A stretch of DNA of 64,000 nucleotides, taken from assembly GCA_963210315.1 (NCBI GenBank), contig OY723307.1:1550001-1614000 (forward strand). Direction: 5' to 3'. Both the position numbers and the translations under genes were made by a program. This DNA comes from Rhynchopus euleeides (taxonomy: Eukaryota; Euglenozoa; Diplonemea; Diplonemida; Diplonemidae). Positions 22,901 to 34,187 of the stretch are shown here, in pieces. Below the pieces are notes generated by a model, which did no database searches, was not told the origin of the DNA, and saw only the letters and a program-made list of their open reading frames with translations. Position 1 is the first letter of the stretch. Every line of letters starts with the position of its first letter.

Positions 22901-23131
22901 CCTTTCGCTTTACTGCAGACACCCTGACGGGCAACTGTGGGATAACAGTTCCGGACTGCTTTATAGTTTGAAGTAACACACGCTGGCCTGTCAAAAAAAC
23001 CCCGCTGCAGCAGATTAACACACCTTCTTCATCTGCTCCTCACAGCTGCCTGCGGGGAGGCAGGACGCTTCATCCTGTGCGACAGCGGGCACAGCGAGCG
23101 CGCAGCCCAGGAACAGGCCAGCCCGCCACAT
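19978..23131 (-). CDS. Tandem-Cache receptor-like membrane protein, paralog 2 (five exons)
   Basis: Exons 23131-23024, 22808-22731, 22387-20960, 20727-20461 and 20271-19978, all phase 0, give about 724 residues. Exon 1 is a signal peptide (MWRAGLFLGCALAVPAVAQ) plus a Cys-rich stretch ending EEQMKK. Exon 2 is a 26-residue helix (ITEDIRQ...GVAPA). Exon 3 holds the first Cache-like module (WIYYGD, RVWYTS, FTAPYLF, LAADYEL) and the start of the second, with GWCTTCG and WLYVGLD; exon 4 continues it (VGWTAPYVF, VWAADFT). Exon 5 ends in a hydrophobic helix (ASALLLVAGIALAILM) right at the stop, so there is essentially no cytosolic tail. It could be a tail-anchored or GPI-processed surface sensor. Exon borders match paralog 3. 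The ligand is unknown. Confidence 0.87.
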
Positions 23132-24747
23132 ATCCACGCAGGGGGGTGGGGGGAAGGGTGAATGCGTCCCCGCTTGCCTTCCCTGCCGAGGGCGTGTGAG
23201 TGGTGTATGTGTCTGAAAGCTTGCAGGTGCAGCGGTGAGCCGGTGGTGTAAGAAGTCGAGAAGAGCCCGACGGGACGGAGAGCCGGTCCTGCCCCTCTCT
23301 CGCCCGCTCTCCCCCCCAGTCCTTACGAAGGCCTACGCACCTGCCTTGGAGGGCCTGTTCTTGGAGAGACCCCCCAGCCACACAAGTGGCACGACCGAGG
23401 CTCAACAACACGGCAACTACTCCTGGAGGGGGCTGGGGATGCTATGTCGCACTGACGCCGTTGGCTCCCCCTTCTTTGCCGTTCTTTATGTTGTGGCTTG
23501 GCAACCCCGGGGAAGGAGGAGATGGAGAGAGAGAGAGGGAGAGAGAGGAGGGGGGGGGGGGGGGAGGAGTGCTCGCCAAGGGTACAACCCTCCTGAAATC
23601 ACACCCAGTAGTTGGAATAGAGTATGGGAGCTGGGCAGCGCAGAGCACTTTTTCTCTGGCTGGGTGCGACACAACCGATGTGGGTGACGCACTCCAGCAG
23701 GGGGGGTAGCACCCTGGTACGCTTGTCGGGGTGTGATTTGGGCGATAGAAGACCTCTCTCTCTCCACCCCTTCGTCACCAGTGCCCCCTCTCCTGGCCAA
23801 GAAAACAACGTTGCAACGGATCAAAGAGCATGTGTGTATCCCGAACAGCCCCCCACCGTTTGGAGGCACTGTACAACAGATCCCAGACCACAGACCACAG
23901 ACCAGAAACACTGTACTTTTCGGGGAGTAGGGAGGCGATGGGATTTTTGTTGTGCGGATCTATGGCTTCCACCCCCACCGGCAGAGACCCAAGACCACCT
24001 CCCCCGTGGCAGCCCTGCCTTCCATTTGGTTAGGGGGTTGAAAGGGAGTGGGGGGAGCGCTGCGGCGTGCGTATGACAGAGTGGGAGGCAGCACCGCAGT
24101 TTCGTCGTCCGGGGTGCGACCTGCACTGACCACGCTAACGCGCGTGTGGGACAGACCTTTTTCCTCTGATCACCTTGCATGCTCTAGCGGACTCAACTCA
24201 AAAGACTGGACACTAGTTATTTGGCTTAGAAATAGGCAGGGGAGGAGAATGCTGGCCAAAGAGGATGAGACTTCAGTGGATGGACCGCACCCACCTCGTT
24301 TGGCGGGTCATCCATATGGTATCAACGTGCATCCGCAAATAAGGATGCACGATAGAATGGTACGGATCCCCTGGATGAGCACAGCAGAGGGAGGCCCATC
24401 GGTTCACCGTCGGTTCGGCGAACAGGTCTAATCTACACTCTGCTGTGCAGGGAAGGTGTGGGGATTTGGGTGAAAAGTGTCATTGCAGTTTTTTTTTGTC
24501 CTGCTCGTTCTCTACTGAATAATTGGGTTATTCAATCTGTATGCGGTGGCGCTTCTACACATCACGAACAGACCCTGTTGCCGTACGAAGGGGGTAGGGC
24601 ATGGTGAGGGCGCCTGGATGACACTTCATGGCACACCCCGCTCGAATTGTCGTGTGCGGTGACAGAGGATAAAAAGCAGGATAAGCTTACCTGTGCCTCG
24701 GATGGATGTGAAAAGTGACAGCAAAAAAAAAACGTGGCAACAAATTA
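23132..24747. other. Intergenic DNA upstream of Cache paralog 2
   Basis: Includes a GA-rich tract with a long G run at about 23522-23563. Several frames are open but low-complexity. No gene, RNA or element end was recognised. Confidence 0.4.
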
Positions 24748-24895
24748 CAGGGGGGGGTCAAATAAACGTACTTAGTTGAATAGTAGTACTTAGCCGAATA
24801 GTTGGTGCCCCTGACGACCCCATATTGCGTAGTTTGTGCGTAGTGAAAAGGGGGGGGGGGTCTCATTTTTTGATTTACTCAGCCATTCTCTGTCT

Positions 24896-25509
24896 CTATG
24901 CCGGGACCCCAAACTCAAGGAGTTCTTGCTGTTCCGGGGTCAGTGAGGGTGCAGGCGCTTCAGGTGCTGCAGGTGCTGCAGGTGCTGCAGGTTCTTCAGG
25001 TGCTGCAGCGCTGGCAGCCTTCGGTGCGGGTTTCGACGCAGTCTTTGCAGGTCTCTTTGGGGGTGCCCTTTGGCGCGGTGCCTGCTTCAGCTCGTCGGGT
25101 GGAAGCATCAACGCATCATTAAGCGGTGCCTGCTTCAGCTCCTCCGGGTGGAAGCGTCAACGCATCATTAAGGAAGAAGGAAGCACAGTTGCTACGCTTT
25201 TTTGCAGCTGCAGGAAACGACACCATACCCAACAACAATCCCCAGACCGTCGAGGGAGAGTGGGCGCCTGGATCCCGTGACACAGATCTCTAGTGCCGTT
25301 GTGATCCCCTCGGATAACGTCTCCTGGACGTTGTCAGCGGAGGTTGCCTGTGTGGCGGTGACCTCCGTATACCCCGCGGGATCCAGTGCCAGTAGCGCCT
25401 TCTTCAGCTTTTCGTCGACCCCTCGGCCGACGCTCTCCTTGATGTCAAGGGCCACCTTCAGGGTGGCACCTCGCATCGCCCTGAAGGCTGTGATCGTATC
25501 ATCATTCAC
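24896..25509 (-). CDS. Possible coding remnant inside nested element
   Basis: Two minus-strand frames, 25509-25192 and 25111-24896, resemble pieces of one protein. The first contains an alpha-helical stretch (ALDIKESVGRGVDEKLKKAL) of ordinary composition; the second is a Pro/Ala/Lys-rich tail (PAAPAAPAAPEAPAP). The first frame ends in a stop after SCSCKKA, so a frameshift, an intron or unrelated frames are all possible. No family was recognised. It lies between the nested inverted repeats at 24799 and 25815. Confidence 0.3.
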
Positions 25510-26527
25510 AATCTCGAGGGTGTTCTACGCGGCTCCTGGAACTCACTTCCTTCTCAGGTGTTTCTGGGCATGGGGCAACCTTGCCCAGGTGTTTCTGGAG
25601 TCCCGCCCCACATGTCGTGCGTTCTTTCGTACGGTGTATAGTGAGTTCTGGCAATAATTTTTTGCTCGGTCAGCGCAGTGCCTCCAGTCCTGTCTCAGTA
25701 GCCACACAGAAAGGGGGACCAAAAAAAACTGGGGGGGGACCAAAAAGCGAGACCCCCCCCCCAGATTGCGTAGTTTGTGCGTAGTGAAAAAGGGGTAAAT
25801 CAGGGGCACCAACTAATAGTAGTACTTATTTTTTTGGGGCTCTGGGGCACGTTGGGCCGTTGAATAGTAGTACTTACTTTTCACCCTTTTTTTTTGGGGA
25901 AATTTTTCGTTTTTTTTGAGATTTTCTTTTTGGAGACACACAAATCTGCAAACTTTGGGGCAAGGAATGGGGACAACGGGGTCTATTGGTGCCACTTAGG
26001 GGAACCAGGGTGCACGGGGTCCGTAGAGGGGGGAAGTGACCTACGCTCAAAGATATGTCGTGACGAAGGGAATCGGGGCATCCCCCCTCAGACACATACG
26101 GACGGGAAACCAGCGAACCCGCAAACTCCTGCGGTCCAGAGGCATCAGAACCACTGCTGAAGACCGCAAACCCGGAAACCCGCAAACTCCTGGGGTCCAG
26201 AGGCGTCAAAATCACTGCTGAAGAGCGGCGCGCATTAAACGACTCCTCATCTACGGCGTCCGCAGTCCCTACCACCAACGAGAAGATGTGGACGGATGGC
26301 CCCAGACACACCTCACCATAGATGTAGCCTTCGAGGACCAGCTGAGCCCACCCCCCACCCCCCGCAGCCCCCTTCCCTGACGTTGTTTGACATTCTCTCC
26401 TGTTGTGCAGCACTGATCAACACACGCCCGCAAACCCGCAATCCAACTGCCCAGATTTCACCATCCACCAACAGAGCCAATAGCTTCGGCTGGTGTCCGA
26501 CATAATGATGACGTCCGATGCTTTCAT

Positions 26528-27073
26528 GTGCCTCCTGCTGATGGAATGCCTCCTGTTCAAGATATTCGAGGATGGGCCACCGCCATGCGCTCCCCGGCCT
26601 TCCTTCAACCAACTGGCCCGGGCCAGGGCACGCTGGTAGCCGAGCGCTTGCGGGATATGGGGTACGTGCTGAAGGTGTCGGGTGAGGAGGACGGGTTCGT
26701 GAAGAGCTCCCTTTGTCCGGACCTCACCTTCGCACCAAGCACAGAAACATCCCCTGAGGCTGGTGGTGCGGACCTTGAACCTGGGTTGGACGGGAAGGCA
26801 AAAGAGAGCACAGAGAAGCAGTCCACCCAAAAGAAAGTTGTGTCTCAGCCAACCCAACAGTCAAGCATCTTGGCATGGGCGAAGCCGGTTCGTGTGAACT
26901 CTCTCACACAGACACAGCCTTCCCAGTCCTCCCAGTCCTCCGAAAAGAAGCGCGCAGCGTCCCCGACCACCCAGACTCCCAACAAACACCGCAGGCTCTG
27001 CAAAGGGTGTAGGAAGCCTGGGCACAACATGCAGACTTGCCCCAGCAAGCCCAAGAACTTGAAGAAGAAGTAA
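26528..27073 (+). CDS. Element-borne protein with C-terminal CCHC zinc knuckle
   Basis: The frame encodes up to 181 residues; the codon at 26528 is GTG and the first ATG is at 26546, and the frame stays open for some distance upstream, so the true start may lie further 5' or beyond an intron. The C-terminus has a perfect zinc knuckle, C-x2-C-x4-H-x4-C (CKGCRKPGHNMQTC), preceded by a Ser/Gln/Lys-rich linker with a basic patch (PNKHRRLC) and followed by KPKNLKKK. Zinc knuckles of this form bind single-stranded nucleic acid and end many transposase and retroelement Gag proteins. It sits within the TA-flanked element, so a transposition-related role is likely, but no catalytic domain is visible. 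Confidence 0.5.
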   Translation: MPPADGMPPVQDIRGWATAMRSPAFLQPTGPGQGTLVAERLRDMGYVLKVSGEEDGFVKSSLCPDLTFAPSTETSPEAGGADLEPGLDGKAKESTEKQSTQKKVVSQPTQQSSILAWAKPVRVNSLTQTQPSQSSQSSEKKRAASPTTQTPNKHRRLCKGCRKPGHNMQTCPSKPKNLKKK

Positions 27074-27524
27074 GTTGGGGCGTGCTGGTTGTGGCTTGTC
27101 TTTTTCACATCTTTTTTTAAGCATCAACGCACCAACCAACCACCGACAGTGAAGCTGACAGCTCTGATGAACTGTGTATGCTTTCACTAACTCAACAAGA
27201 ATGTCAACCAGGGGGGGGGGGGGCAATACAAATCAAAACGGTACGAAACCAAATGAGGGGCGAGTGGTAGGACGAGAACAGAGCGGATACTCGACCGGAA
27301 GGCAGAAGAAGTGAGAGACGGACGACAGCAGTGGCCAGCGCGCCCCTGGTGGACCAAACAGCCCCGCAGAGCCCCTGCAAACAGCGTTTTTAGGAAAAGT
27401 TGAATAGACGTACTTAGTACGTCTATTCGCTCGCAAACTATTTATTAATTTTCTGGCGAGGTCGATTTAGGCCCGCGCGTTCGCCGAATAGTAGTACTAA
27501 GTACGTTTATTTGACCCCCCCCTG

Positions 27525-28215
27525 TAATGAATATAGATTGATTTTGCCCTTCACTTCGCCTGCTCTCCGAAGAAATCCGAGTGCTGAAAGGGGGGTGGTG
27601 AGGGATGGTGCTGCACACACGGCAATTGTTAAGAGCTCTGCTGCAAGGGTGAGAAGACAGGGAGACGGGGCCAAAAGCAAGAGAAGAGAGGGAAGGGCTA
27701 TTTTCCCACTCTCCCGACGCCACCACCGCCAACACCGTCCCTCCCTCTCTCACTCTTGCACAGAGCTGCCTGCGCAGCTGCATTGTGTTAGCACGAGGTG
27801 CAGCACCGCCTGCACTCGCTTGCTCGGGGCATGGCCTGCTATGAAACGGTTCGCGAAAAAAAGGAGATGAGAAACTGTAGAGAGAGAGAGAGAGAGGGGG
27901 GGTGGGGGTGGTGGGGGCCAGTTCGGAAACCAGTCGCCATCGTTGATGATTCACGCCACATACGAGGGATAACCAAGACAAGGGCAGCGGCCGCAGTGGA
28001 TGCGGGCGGGCTGTTGTTGTACAGGGGGCAATCCGTGTGGGGGAATCCCCCGCATCTGCCACTGCTGGGGGCTGCAACACACAAATAAATGTAACACGCA
28101 TCACACGGGCAACACTGCGGTGCACATGATAGTGCAACGGCGGCACGTCGTGCCACACAGAAGATTGAAAGGCCACAAGAGGCCCGCACACACACTCGGT
28201 CTACAGTCCCTCAGA
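27525..28215. other. Spacer between the TA-flanked element and the gap-truncated gene
   Basis: Low-complexity frames and a GA tract followed by G-rich sequence at 27881-27917. No gene recognised; it should hold the 3' end of the gene broken by the gap. Confidence 0.35.
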
Positions 28216-28373
28216 CTACTGCTCCTCGTGCTCGTCGATCCAGCGCAGCGAGTTCTCCTCCTTCTCGTCAACCTGCCCGTCCTCCCACTGGATGTCCTTG
28301 TGGGAGGCGCTGCCGCGGTTGACCAGCGTCAGCAGGTCCTTCAGCTTGTGCCCCCCATGCCAGCTCGCCGTGC
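28216..28373 (-). CDS. C-terminal end of an unidentified gene, truncated by gap
   Basis: At least 52 residues run out of the 200-base gap to a TAG stop at 28216-28218. The visible end includes HGGHKLKDLLTLVNRGS and ends in an acidic stretch (LRWIDEHEEQ). Codon use is like the confident genes (third-position G/C-rich), there is no low complexity, and it is on the same strand as its neighbours, so it is probably the last exon of a real gene. The family was not recognised; the rest is in the gap or beyond it. Confidence 0.55.
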
Positions 28374-28573
28374 NNNNNNNNNNNNNNNNNNNNNNNNNNN
28401 NNNNNNNNNNNNNNNNNNNNNNNNNNNNNNNNNNNNNNNNNNNNNNNNNNNNNNNNNNNNNNNNNNNNNNNNNNNNNNNNNNNNNNNNNNNNNNNNNNNN
28501 NNNNNNNNNNNNNNNNNNNNNNNNNNNNNNNNNNNNNNNNNNNNNNNNNNNNNNNNNNNNNNNNNNNNNNNNN
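28374..28573. other. Assembly gap (200 N)
   Basis: Exactly 200 undetermined bases, probably a placeholder of unknown true size. Long C runs follow at 28619-28630 and 28719-28734. Confidence 0.98.
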
Positions 28574-28875
28574 TGTAATGACTGCCGAAATGTTGTCGTG
28601 TTGGAACAGATCCCCCTCCCCCCCCCCCCACTCTTTGGGCACACCACTCACCCCAGTGTGATGAAGCAGTGCGATTTGGTGAGGGGGGTCGTAAGATCTG
28701 TCGAAAGGGCACAGAAGCCCCCCCCCCCCCCCCCCAGTTGGCTGCGCCGACTGGCCGCCAAAACAAAACCCACGGTAAACAAACTTTGGAAACGGGGCAG
28801 GGGGTGATAATGGGGCAACCAAAAAATACCCTCCCCCTTCCCTGCAGGCCCATTTTTTTTTTTTGCACACTTTGC

Positions 28876-30055
28876 CAGGGTATAAGATAGACTTTTTTTC
28901 TGGCGCCGTTTTCCGGTTTTTCTGGTTTTGAAAATTTTTCGCGCGCGCCTTCGGCGCGCGCGACCCGCGCAAACCCTCCCAGAATCTGAGAGGGCCCGGT
29001 GCCTGCGCGCGTCCTGTCGTACTGAGGCTGCTTGGTGGGGCAGGCGCAGCAGCTGCTTTGAAAGTTTGGACTCTCGGTCAAAAAACCGGTCTGGTGCAAT
29101 TTTCTTACGCAGGGGGGCGGAGCCCCAGCCGCCGGCGGCCACGGTAGTGAACATCTGTTCCCTACTGTCTGGATTCGCTTGTAAGTAGGAAGGCTTCGCT
29201 GTATCGCAGCCCGGCCAGCAGGAGATCACTGGTCCTTGAGGGTTCAACCTTCAGGGTGGAGGAGGACGGGGGAGCGACCACTCGCGACAGGTGTGCGTTG
29301 TGGGTGAAGTGGGTGCACGACAGAATGGCCAAAGGGTCCACGAGATCTCTGCACACATTCCGTTATCGAGGAGATGGGCACCTAGCTGTGACGACAGGCA
29401 ACAAACAAATCTCATCTGTTAGTTGCCCCCAATAGGCTTGGCGACCTTCAAGACTGCTTGAAAGTCGTTCGTGTTCTCGTCTCAGCCCTCCAGACAAGCA
29501 GATCTGTCTCGATTTGGTGGGCTGTCGCCATGTATTCGAGGGCACTGAGTGACGCTGCACAGAGGCAGACGACACGGTGAACTCCAGCGGAAGTTACCCT
29601 ACCTCCGCTGGAGTACACCGTCACGTGACCGTGTGTCTCCCATGAGTCTCAACTAGCGGGAGTCTTAGCGTACATTAGCTGGACAATAGACTCCCGTCTC
29701 CAGTACAGACTGCAGTCTTAGACTCCCTCTTAGACATGGTGGCTGGAGTCCACCATGTGCGCACCTTCAAAACAGAAGAGACCTGCATGACGAGGGCATC
29801 ACCACCCACCGGGCCACCCGCTAGGTCCATTTTTTCTTCTCCGCTTCTCTGCCTTCTTTGGACTATTTGAGCTCTGTGCGGATCACGATGGGGTCACTTT
29901 CTAGTTTTTTATGGCGTTTTTTCTGACTGTTTTACTGTCCCAAAGTCACAAAAAAACCGCCAAAAATGAGACCGACCTTTTTTTTTTTCCAGAAAACCGG
30001 GAACCGGGAAACCCTGGTTTTGAAAACCGGAAAACCAGACCTATCTTATCCCCTG
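28876..30055. mobile_element. hAT-like non-autonomous transposon, copy 1 (1180 bp)
   Basis: Terminal inverted repeats CAGGGTATAAGATAG (left) and the complement of CAGGGGATAAGATAG (right) match at 14 of 15 bases. The flanks ACTTTGC (28869-28875 and 30056-30062) are a 7-bp direct duplication. CAGGG termini with 7-8 bp duplications are the hallmark of the hAT superfamily. The interior has a GC hairpin (GCGCGCGCCTTCGGCGCGCG, about 28940-28960) and a subterminal stem with ACTCCAGCGG at 29581-29613, but no transposase ORF. It is nearly identical over its whole length to the copy at 34188-35367. Confidence 0.88.
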
Positions 30056-30894
30056 ACTTTGCGCACGCATCAGAATCAGTGACATCTTTTGTCCACACAC
30101 CCACACACCTACTGGTTGGGAGGGGGTGGGCGGAGCCAGAGGCAACACCCCGAAAAGGCGGCTGTTGATGTGAGTGGGTTATCTACGTTTTTGATTGTTT
30201 GCGATAGACCCTGCAAGAGGGCCCCCCGCCGGTGTCGAGCGTTCTCACAGTGATACCGCAGCAAGAGCAGTGGGATGCCCAGCGCGGCCTACACTGCTGC
30301 AGAACAAATAAATCGCGTGTTGTGCGTCGGAATGTGGAGGGGCAAGACGAAAAGAGATCCCAAAACACGGGGCTGGGGGGAAAGGGAGGCAGAAAACCAT
30401 CGCGCCCAGCAAGTGGTTTGCTTGTGGGTCACGCCGTAGATCCACAGCTGCGCGTCTCCGCGCCGGAGGGGAGGCAAGGGGGAGGGGAGAACAAAAGGTT
30501 CCCCCCTCTCCCCTCTCCCCTACCCTTTTCGATGGGGGACAAGCCGGGCGAGACACATTCTCTATAGACCGGGTTTTCTGCCACCAGCCAGCCCTTCTTG
30601 GCACCAGAATCACGACCGGATCGAAACAAAAACCGTGGAGGGCACTGGGGGGTAACTTGCCGTGGGTAAGGGCCATGCATACACACCGCATGGAGGCAAA
30701 ACCCCTCTGCCACCTTCCCACCCCTTCCCCCCCCCCCACCACAGCTGAGCGAATCAGAAAGCTGAGATCACCCGGGTGGCGACAGGCGCTGTGACTCCTG
30801 CCCGCCCTCCCTCCCCCCCCCCCCCTTTTCCCCTTTCCCGCATCACCCCTGAAATCTCCCTCAACGCATGGGCCATGCACTCGCCCCATGCACG
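30056..30894. other. Spacer downstream of Cache paralog 3
   Basis: Includes C runs near 30728-30738 and 30812-30824 and C/T-rich blocks. Expected to contain the 3' untranslated region of the gene ending at 30895. No other gene recognised. Confidence 0.4.
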
Positions 30895-33800
30895 CTACAC
30901 CAACTGAGAGTTGGAGAAGCTTGGGGCGTTCGACGGTGTAGCTGTCTGTGCAGGCGGCTCTCCCAGCATCGGCTGCATCGGGACGTAGGTGTGGGAGGTG
31001 TGGGAGGCGGGTGGCGATCCCAGCGACACAGGGGGGGGTGGTCCCATGAGTGCAGAGGGCCCGTCGTCTGTCATGCCGGCCTCTGCAGGCGAGCTGGGCT
31101 TGCGCAGGGTGTAGAGGGCGAAGGCAGCACTGCAGCCGAGGAGGGCCGCACCTCCGGCAATGAACAGCACCCAGGCCCAGACAGGCAGGCTGTCGTCTTC
31201 GCTGTCCTCCTCCAGAACGTTCATAGAGGGTGTCACGGTGACCAGCGCCCAGTTGTAGGACTGGACTGTGTTCGTGTCGCTGTCGACAATGCGCACCGCA
31301 TCGACCACCATTCTGTAATCATCGCTCCCCTCCACCTCCGGTGTAAGTGCGGAGTAGATGGAATCGGTTTGGATCAGCGCAAAGTTGGGGAAAATCAGGC
31401 TCGCGCTGGACTTGACCTGGTCGTTTGTCGACTGCGATAGGGGGTGGGTGGGTGGGGGAGAACGGGAGGACTGCATGCATGATGCACGCCTCTGCGGCCT
31501 TCTAATAGCCCATTTAGAGTGCAAAGGAGAGCAAAGAAGAAGTCAGGGCTTGGTTCACAACAAAGGCGAGAAACTCGGTGGCACACGAGACAGGGGGCCA
31601 AACGGAGCTAAAAACGTGCAACACCACCGCAGGGTATTCAAGCCAGCCCGGCATACCTCAACAGCCTTGGTCAAGTGTCCTTCCGCAGCCTCTCCAGTGG
31701 TGCCTGTGGAGACCACGGGGATTCCTTCACTCGCAGCCACAAGGTACCCCCTGTTGTCCATGATGTATGCGACAGAACCCTCAGCCAGGTTGATCGAAGA
31801 CTTCAGGAAGTCGGTCAGGAAGCTGACAGTGTAGTCTGCCGCCCACACGCCCTCCGGTGTGGTGATCTGCCAGTCGCCGTTGAAGATCTTCTTCACGAGC
31901 GTGATCCCGATATGCCCGTCGCTGAAGATATAGGGATCGGTCCACGCAAGCTGCATGGGTGTGTGGTGTAGCGTGATGAACTACCTACCTTACACTCGGT
32001 TGGCAGAGGGGTTCGAACGTTTATATAGGGGGATGACGGGGAGGTACGAGCTGCTGGTGTTTCTCTGGAGACCCCAATCCCCCGTGCGAGATCAGCCAAT
32101 GGGCATCTTCATGCCACACAGGATGTGTACCATTGCCACACACACTTGTGGGACGCGCGAACCTACAAAGGAAGCCCACCCTCACAACAATATGACGTCA
32201 AGCTGACAGAGTGGAATCACTCTCTGCACTGTGCCCAACATAACCGGGGCTGTGGCTGCCTCTGAAACACCCTCAGGCACGACGCCATACCTTATCGATG
32301 GAGTCGAGTGTCATCCCCTTCGTGTACCACGGGCGGGTGGCGAAGTCGAAGTCTGGAAGGGCAGACCCGACGAGCTGTGTGCGCGCTGCATCCTCCCAGA
32401 AACCCACCCCGGTAGTGCAGCCCGCAGGGTTGCCATCGCAGGTGCGCCACAGCTGCAGCTTGCCATCCATGGTGCGGTAGCCGAGCACCTTCTTTGCGGT
32501 CTGCCAACCGGAGTACAGCCATGCAACCTCCGGGTATGCCTGCAGCGTGCTCTCGATGTGCTTCCGCAGGTTCTCAGTGTCGGTGGCGTTGTCCCAGCGA
32601 ATCACCCCGCAGGAGCCGGCCTCACACCACCCAGCGTGCAGGTTGCCCATGTTGTAGGCTGTGTCCAGCGAGGAGATCGCTGCCACCGCAGCCCCCAGAT
32701 AATCGCGGGCGTATTCAGCAAAGTGCTTGAGGGTGCGTTGGCGGAGGTCGAGGTGGGATGCATCCATCAGCGACCGGCAGGTGCTCAGCGTGGTCTTGCC
32801 CTGGCACGCCCCTTCAGCAACAGGGGTGACGGGGTAGTACTCTGCCTCGGGGAAGGCCACCAGCAGGACCCACCGCTGGTCGACAATCCCGATCGCGTCG
32901 TAGAAGTACGACGCACTGCCGACGGTCAGGTTGCCCCGCTGTGCGGTTTCAGAGACTCCTGTCCAGTCGGCGGTTTTCTGTGCAAATATCGGGTACTTCA
33001 CCATCACATCCGCACCCACCGCAGTGATGGCTGCGTCTGAAACGGCAGAGACCTGCTGCCCGTCATCGTTAGCAGGCAGGTCTGCGTTGTTGTGTGCGAC
33101 GAGCATGGAACCCGTCGTCATAGCAAACATGCGTGTGTTGGCGGAGAGGCCTGCGATCCCCTGCAGGAAGCTGTGCATGAAGCTCAGCTCGTAGTCCGCA
33201 GCGAGCACACCCAGGGTGGTGCCTGCAGAGTTCTTGACGAGGCGGGAGACGGTGACACCCAGGACGTCCCCAGTGAAGGGGTAGGGGTCAGTCCACGCGT
33301 TCTGCCCCGCCGTGCCCCCCAGCGCCCCGGTGTACCACGGGCGCACCTTCAGGTCGTACGCCTCAGAGTAGAGCAGCACAGCCGGGTCGCTGCCTGCCGA
33401 AGTGGAGTACGCCTCCAGCCGCCCCGCCTTCGTCAGCAGGCGCACGATGCTGCCCTCAGGCAGCGCAGGGCGGGAGGGGTTCACAGTCGCCCCAGCGTAG
33501 GCACAGGTCTGGTTCGTCTCGCAGGGCCACGACCTGCGCAGCCCGATGAAGCTGTTCGACGCCGCGTCGCCGTAGTAGAACCAGCTCACAGAGGTGAAGA
33601 GCGACATCTGGTAGAAGAAGTGCTCCAGAAGTGCATTCTCATAGCGCGTGTCCTTCATGTCGGTGTTCAGGATGCCATCCGAAAACGACCGATCCGTGAT
33701 CTGGATAGCCTGTGCGGAAACAAAAAGGGGATGCCCCGACTGCCGCCACCACATCACAACACAGCCACCCACCCACCCACACACACACCCCTTCTTCCAC

Positions 33801-34084
33801 CCCACCACAAACTCCATCACTCGTTGCCCCCTCTGACCGGACAAGCCCCTCCCCCCTCCCCCACCCCATCCCCACTGCGACATGCATACCGAGGGGGCCA
33901 CCCCGAGGGTGTCCTCCACCTCCTGCTGCAGCTGGTCACTCACGCGGAGGCGGATGTCCTCCACAATACCACCCACCAGCGTCTTGCACTGCTGCAGGTC
34001 GTAGCAGCTGTCGTCGCAGGCCACTGTGACGCATACCGCGAACAGCACCGCCACCCTGGCTGGTGTGCTGCTGGGCATCGACAT
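30895..34084 (-). CDS. Tandem-Cache receptor-like membrane protein, paralog 3 (four exons)
   Basis: Exons 34084-33890, 33709-32291, 31950-31657 and 31431-30895, all phase 0, give about 814 residues. Exon 1 encodes a signal peptide (PARVAVLFAVCVTVACD) and the helix EDIRLRVSDQLQQEVEDTLG. Exon 2 holds the first Cache-like module (WFYYGD, RPWYTG, WTDPYPF, LAADYEL) and most of the second (NLHAGWC, WLYSGW, RPWYTK), completed in exon 3 (LAWTDPYIF, VWAADYT). Exon 4 carries a transmembrane helix (VWAWVLFIAGGAALLGC) and an 85-residue Pro/Ser-rich cytosolic tail with no known domain. It lacks the first intron of paralogs 1 and 2. About 490 bp of exon 2 is almost identical to paralog 1. ATGs at 34084 and 34078 are both possible. 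A hAT-like element begins about 100 bp upstream. Confidence 0.88.
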
Positions 34085-34187
34085 CGGAGGGGTTGGTGTA
34101 ACCACCTCCGCCTGTGGTGCAGTGATATGGGGCGCATTGATGTGTTGTGTTGGAAAATGAGCATTTTTTTTTTGCGGAGGCAGCGTC

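Larger units (their letters stand above)
24748..27524. mobile_element. TA-flanked inverted-repeat element with zinc-knuckle ORF
   Basis: A perfect 28-bp inverted repeat (CAGGGGGGGGTCAAATAAAC plus CGTACTTAG-type continuation) spans 24748-24775 and 27497-27524. Each end is bordered by TA (24746-24747 and 27525-27526), consistent with Tc1/mariner-type target duplication. A second inverted pair, TAGTTGGTGCCCCTGA, at 24799-24814 and 25800-25815 and a 26-bp direct repeat at 24824-24849 and 25765-25790 show that another element is nested inside. A 60-bp unit is duplicated at about 26108-26228. The interior codes for a zinc-knuckle protein on the plus strand and possible minus-strand fragments. Confidence 0.75.
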
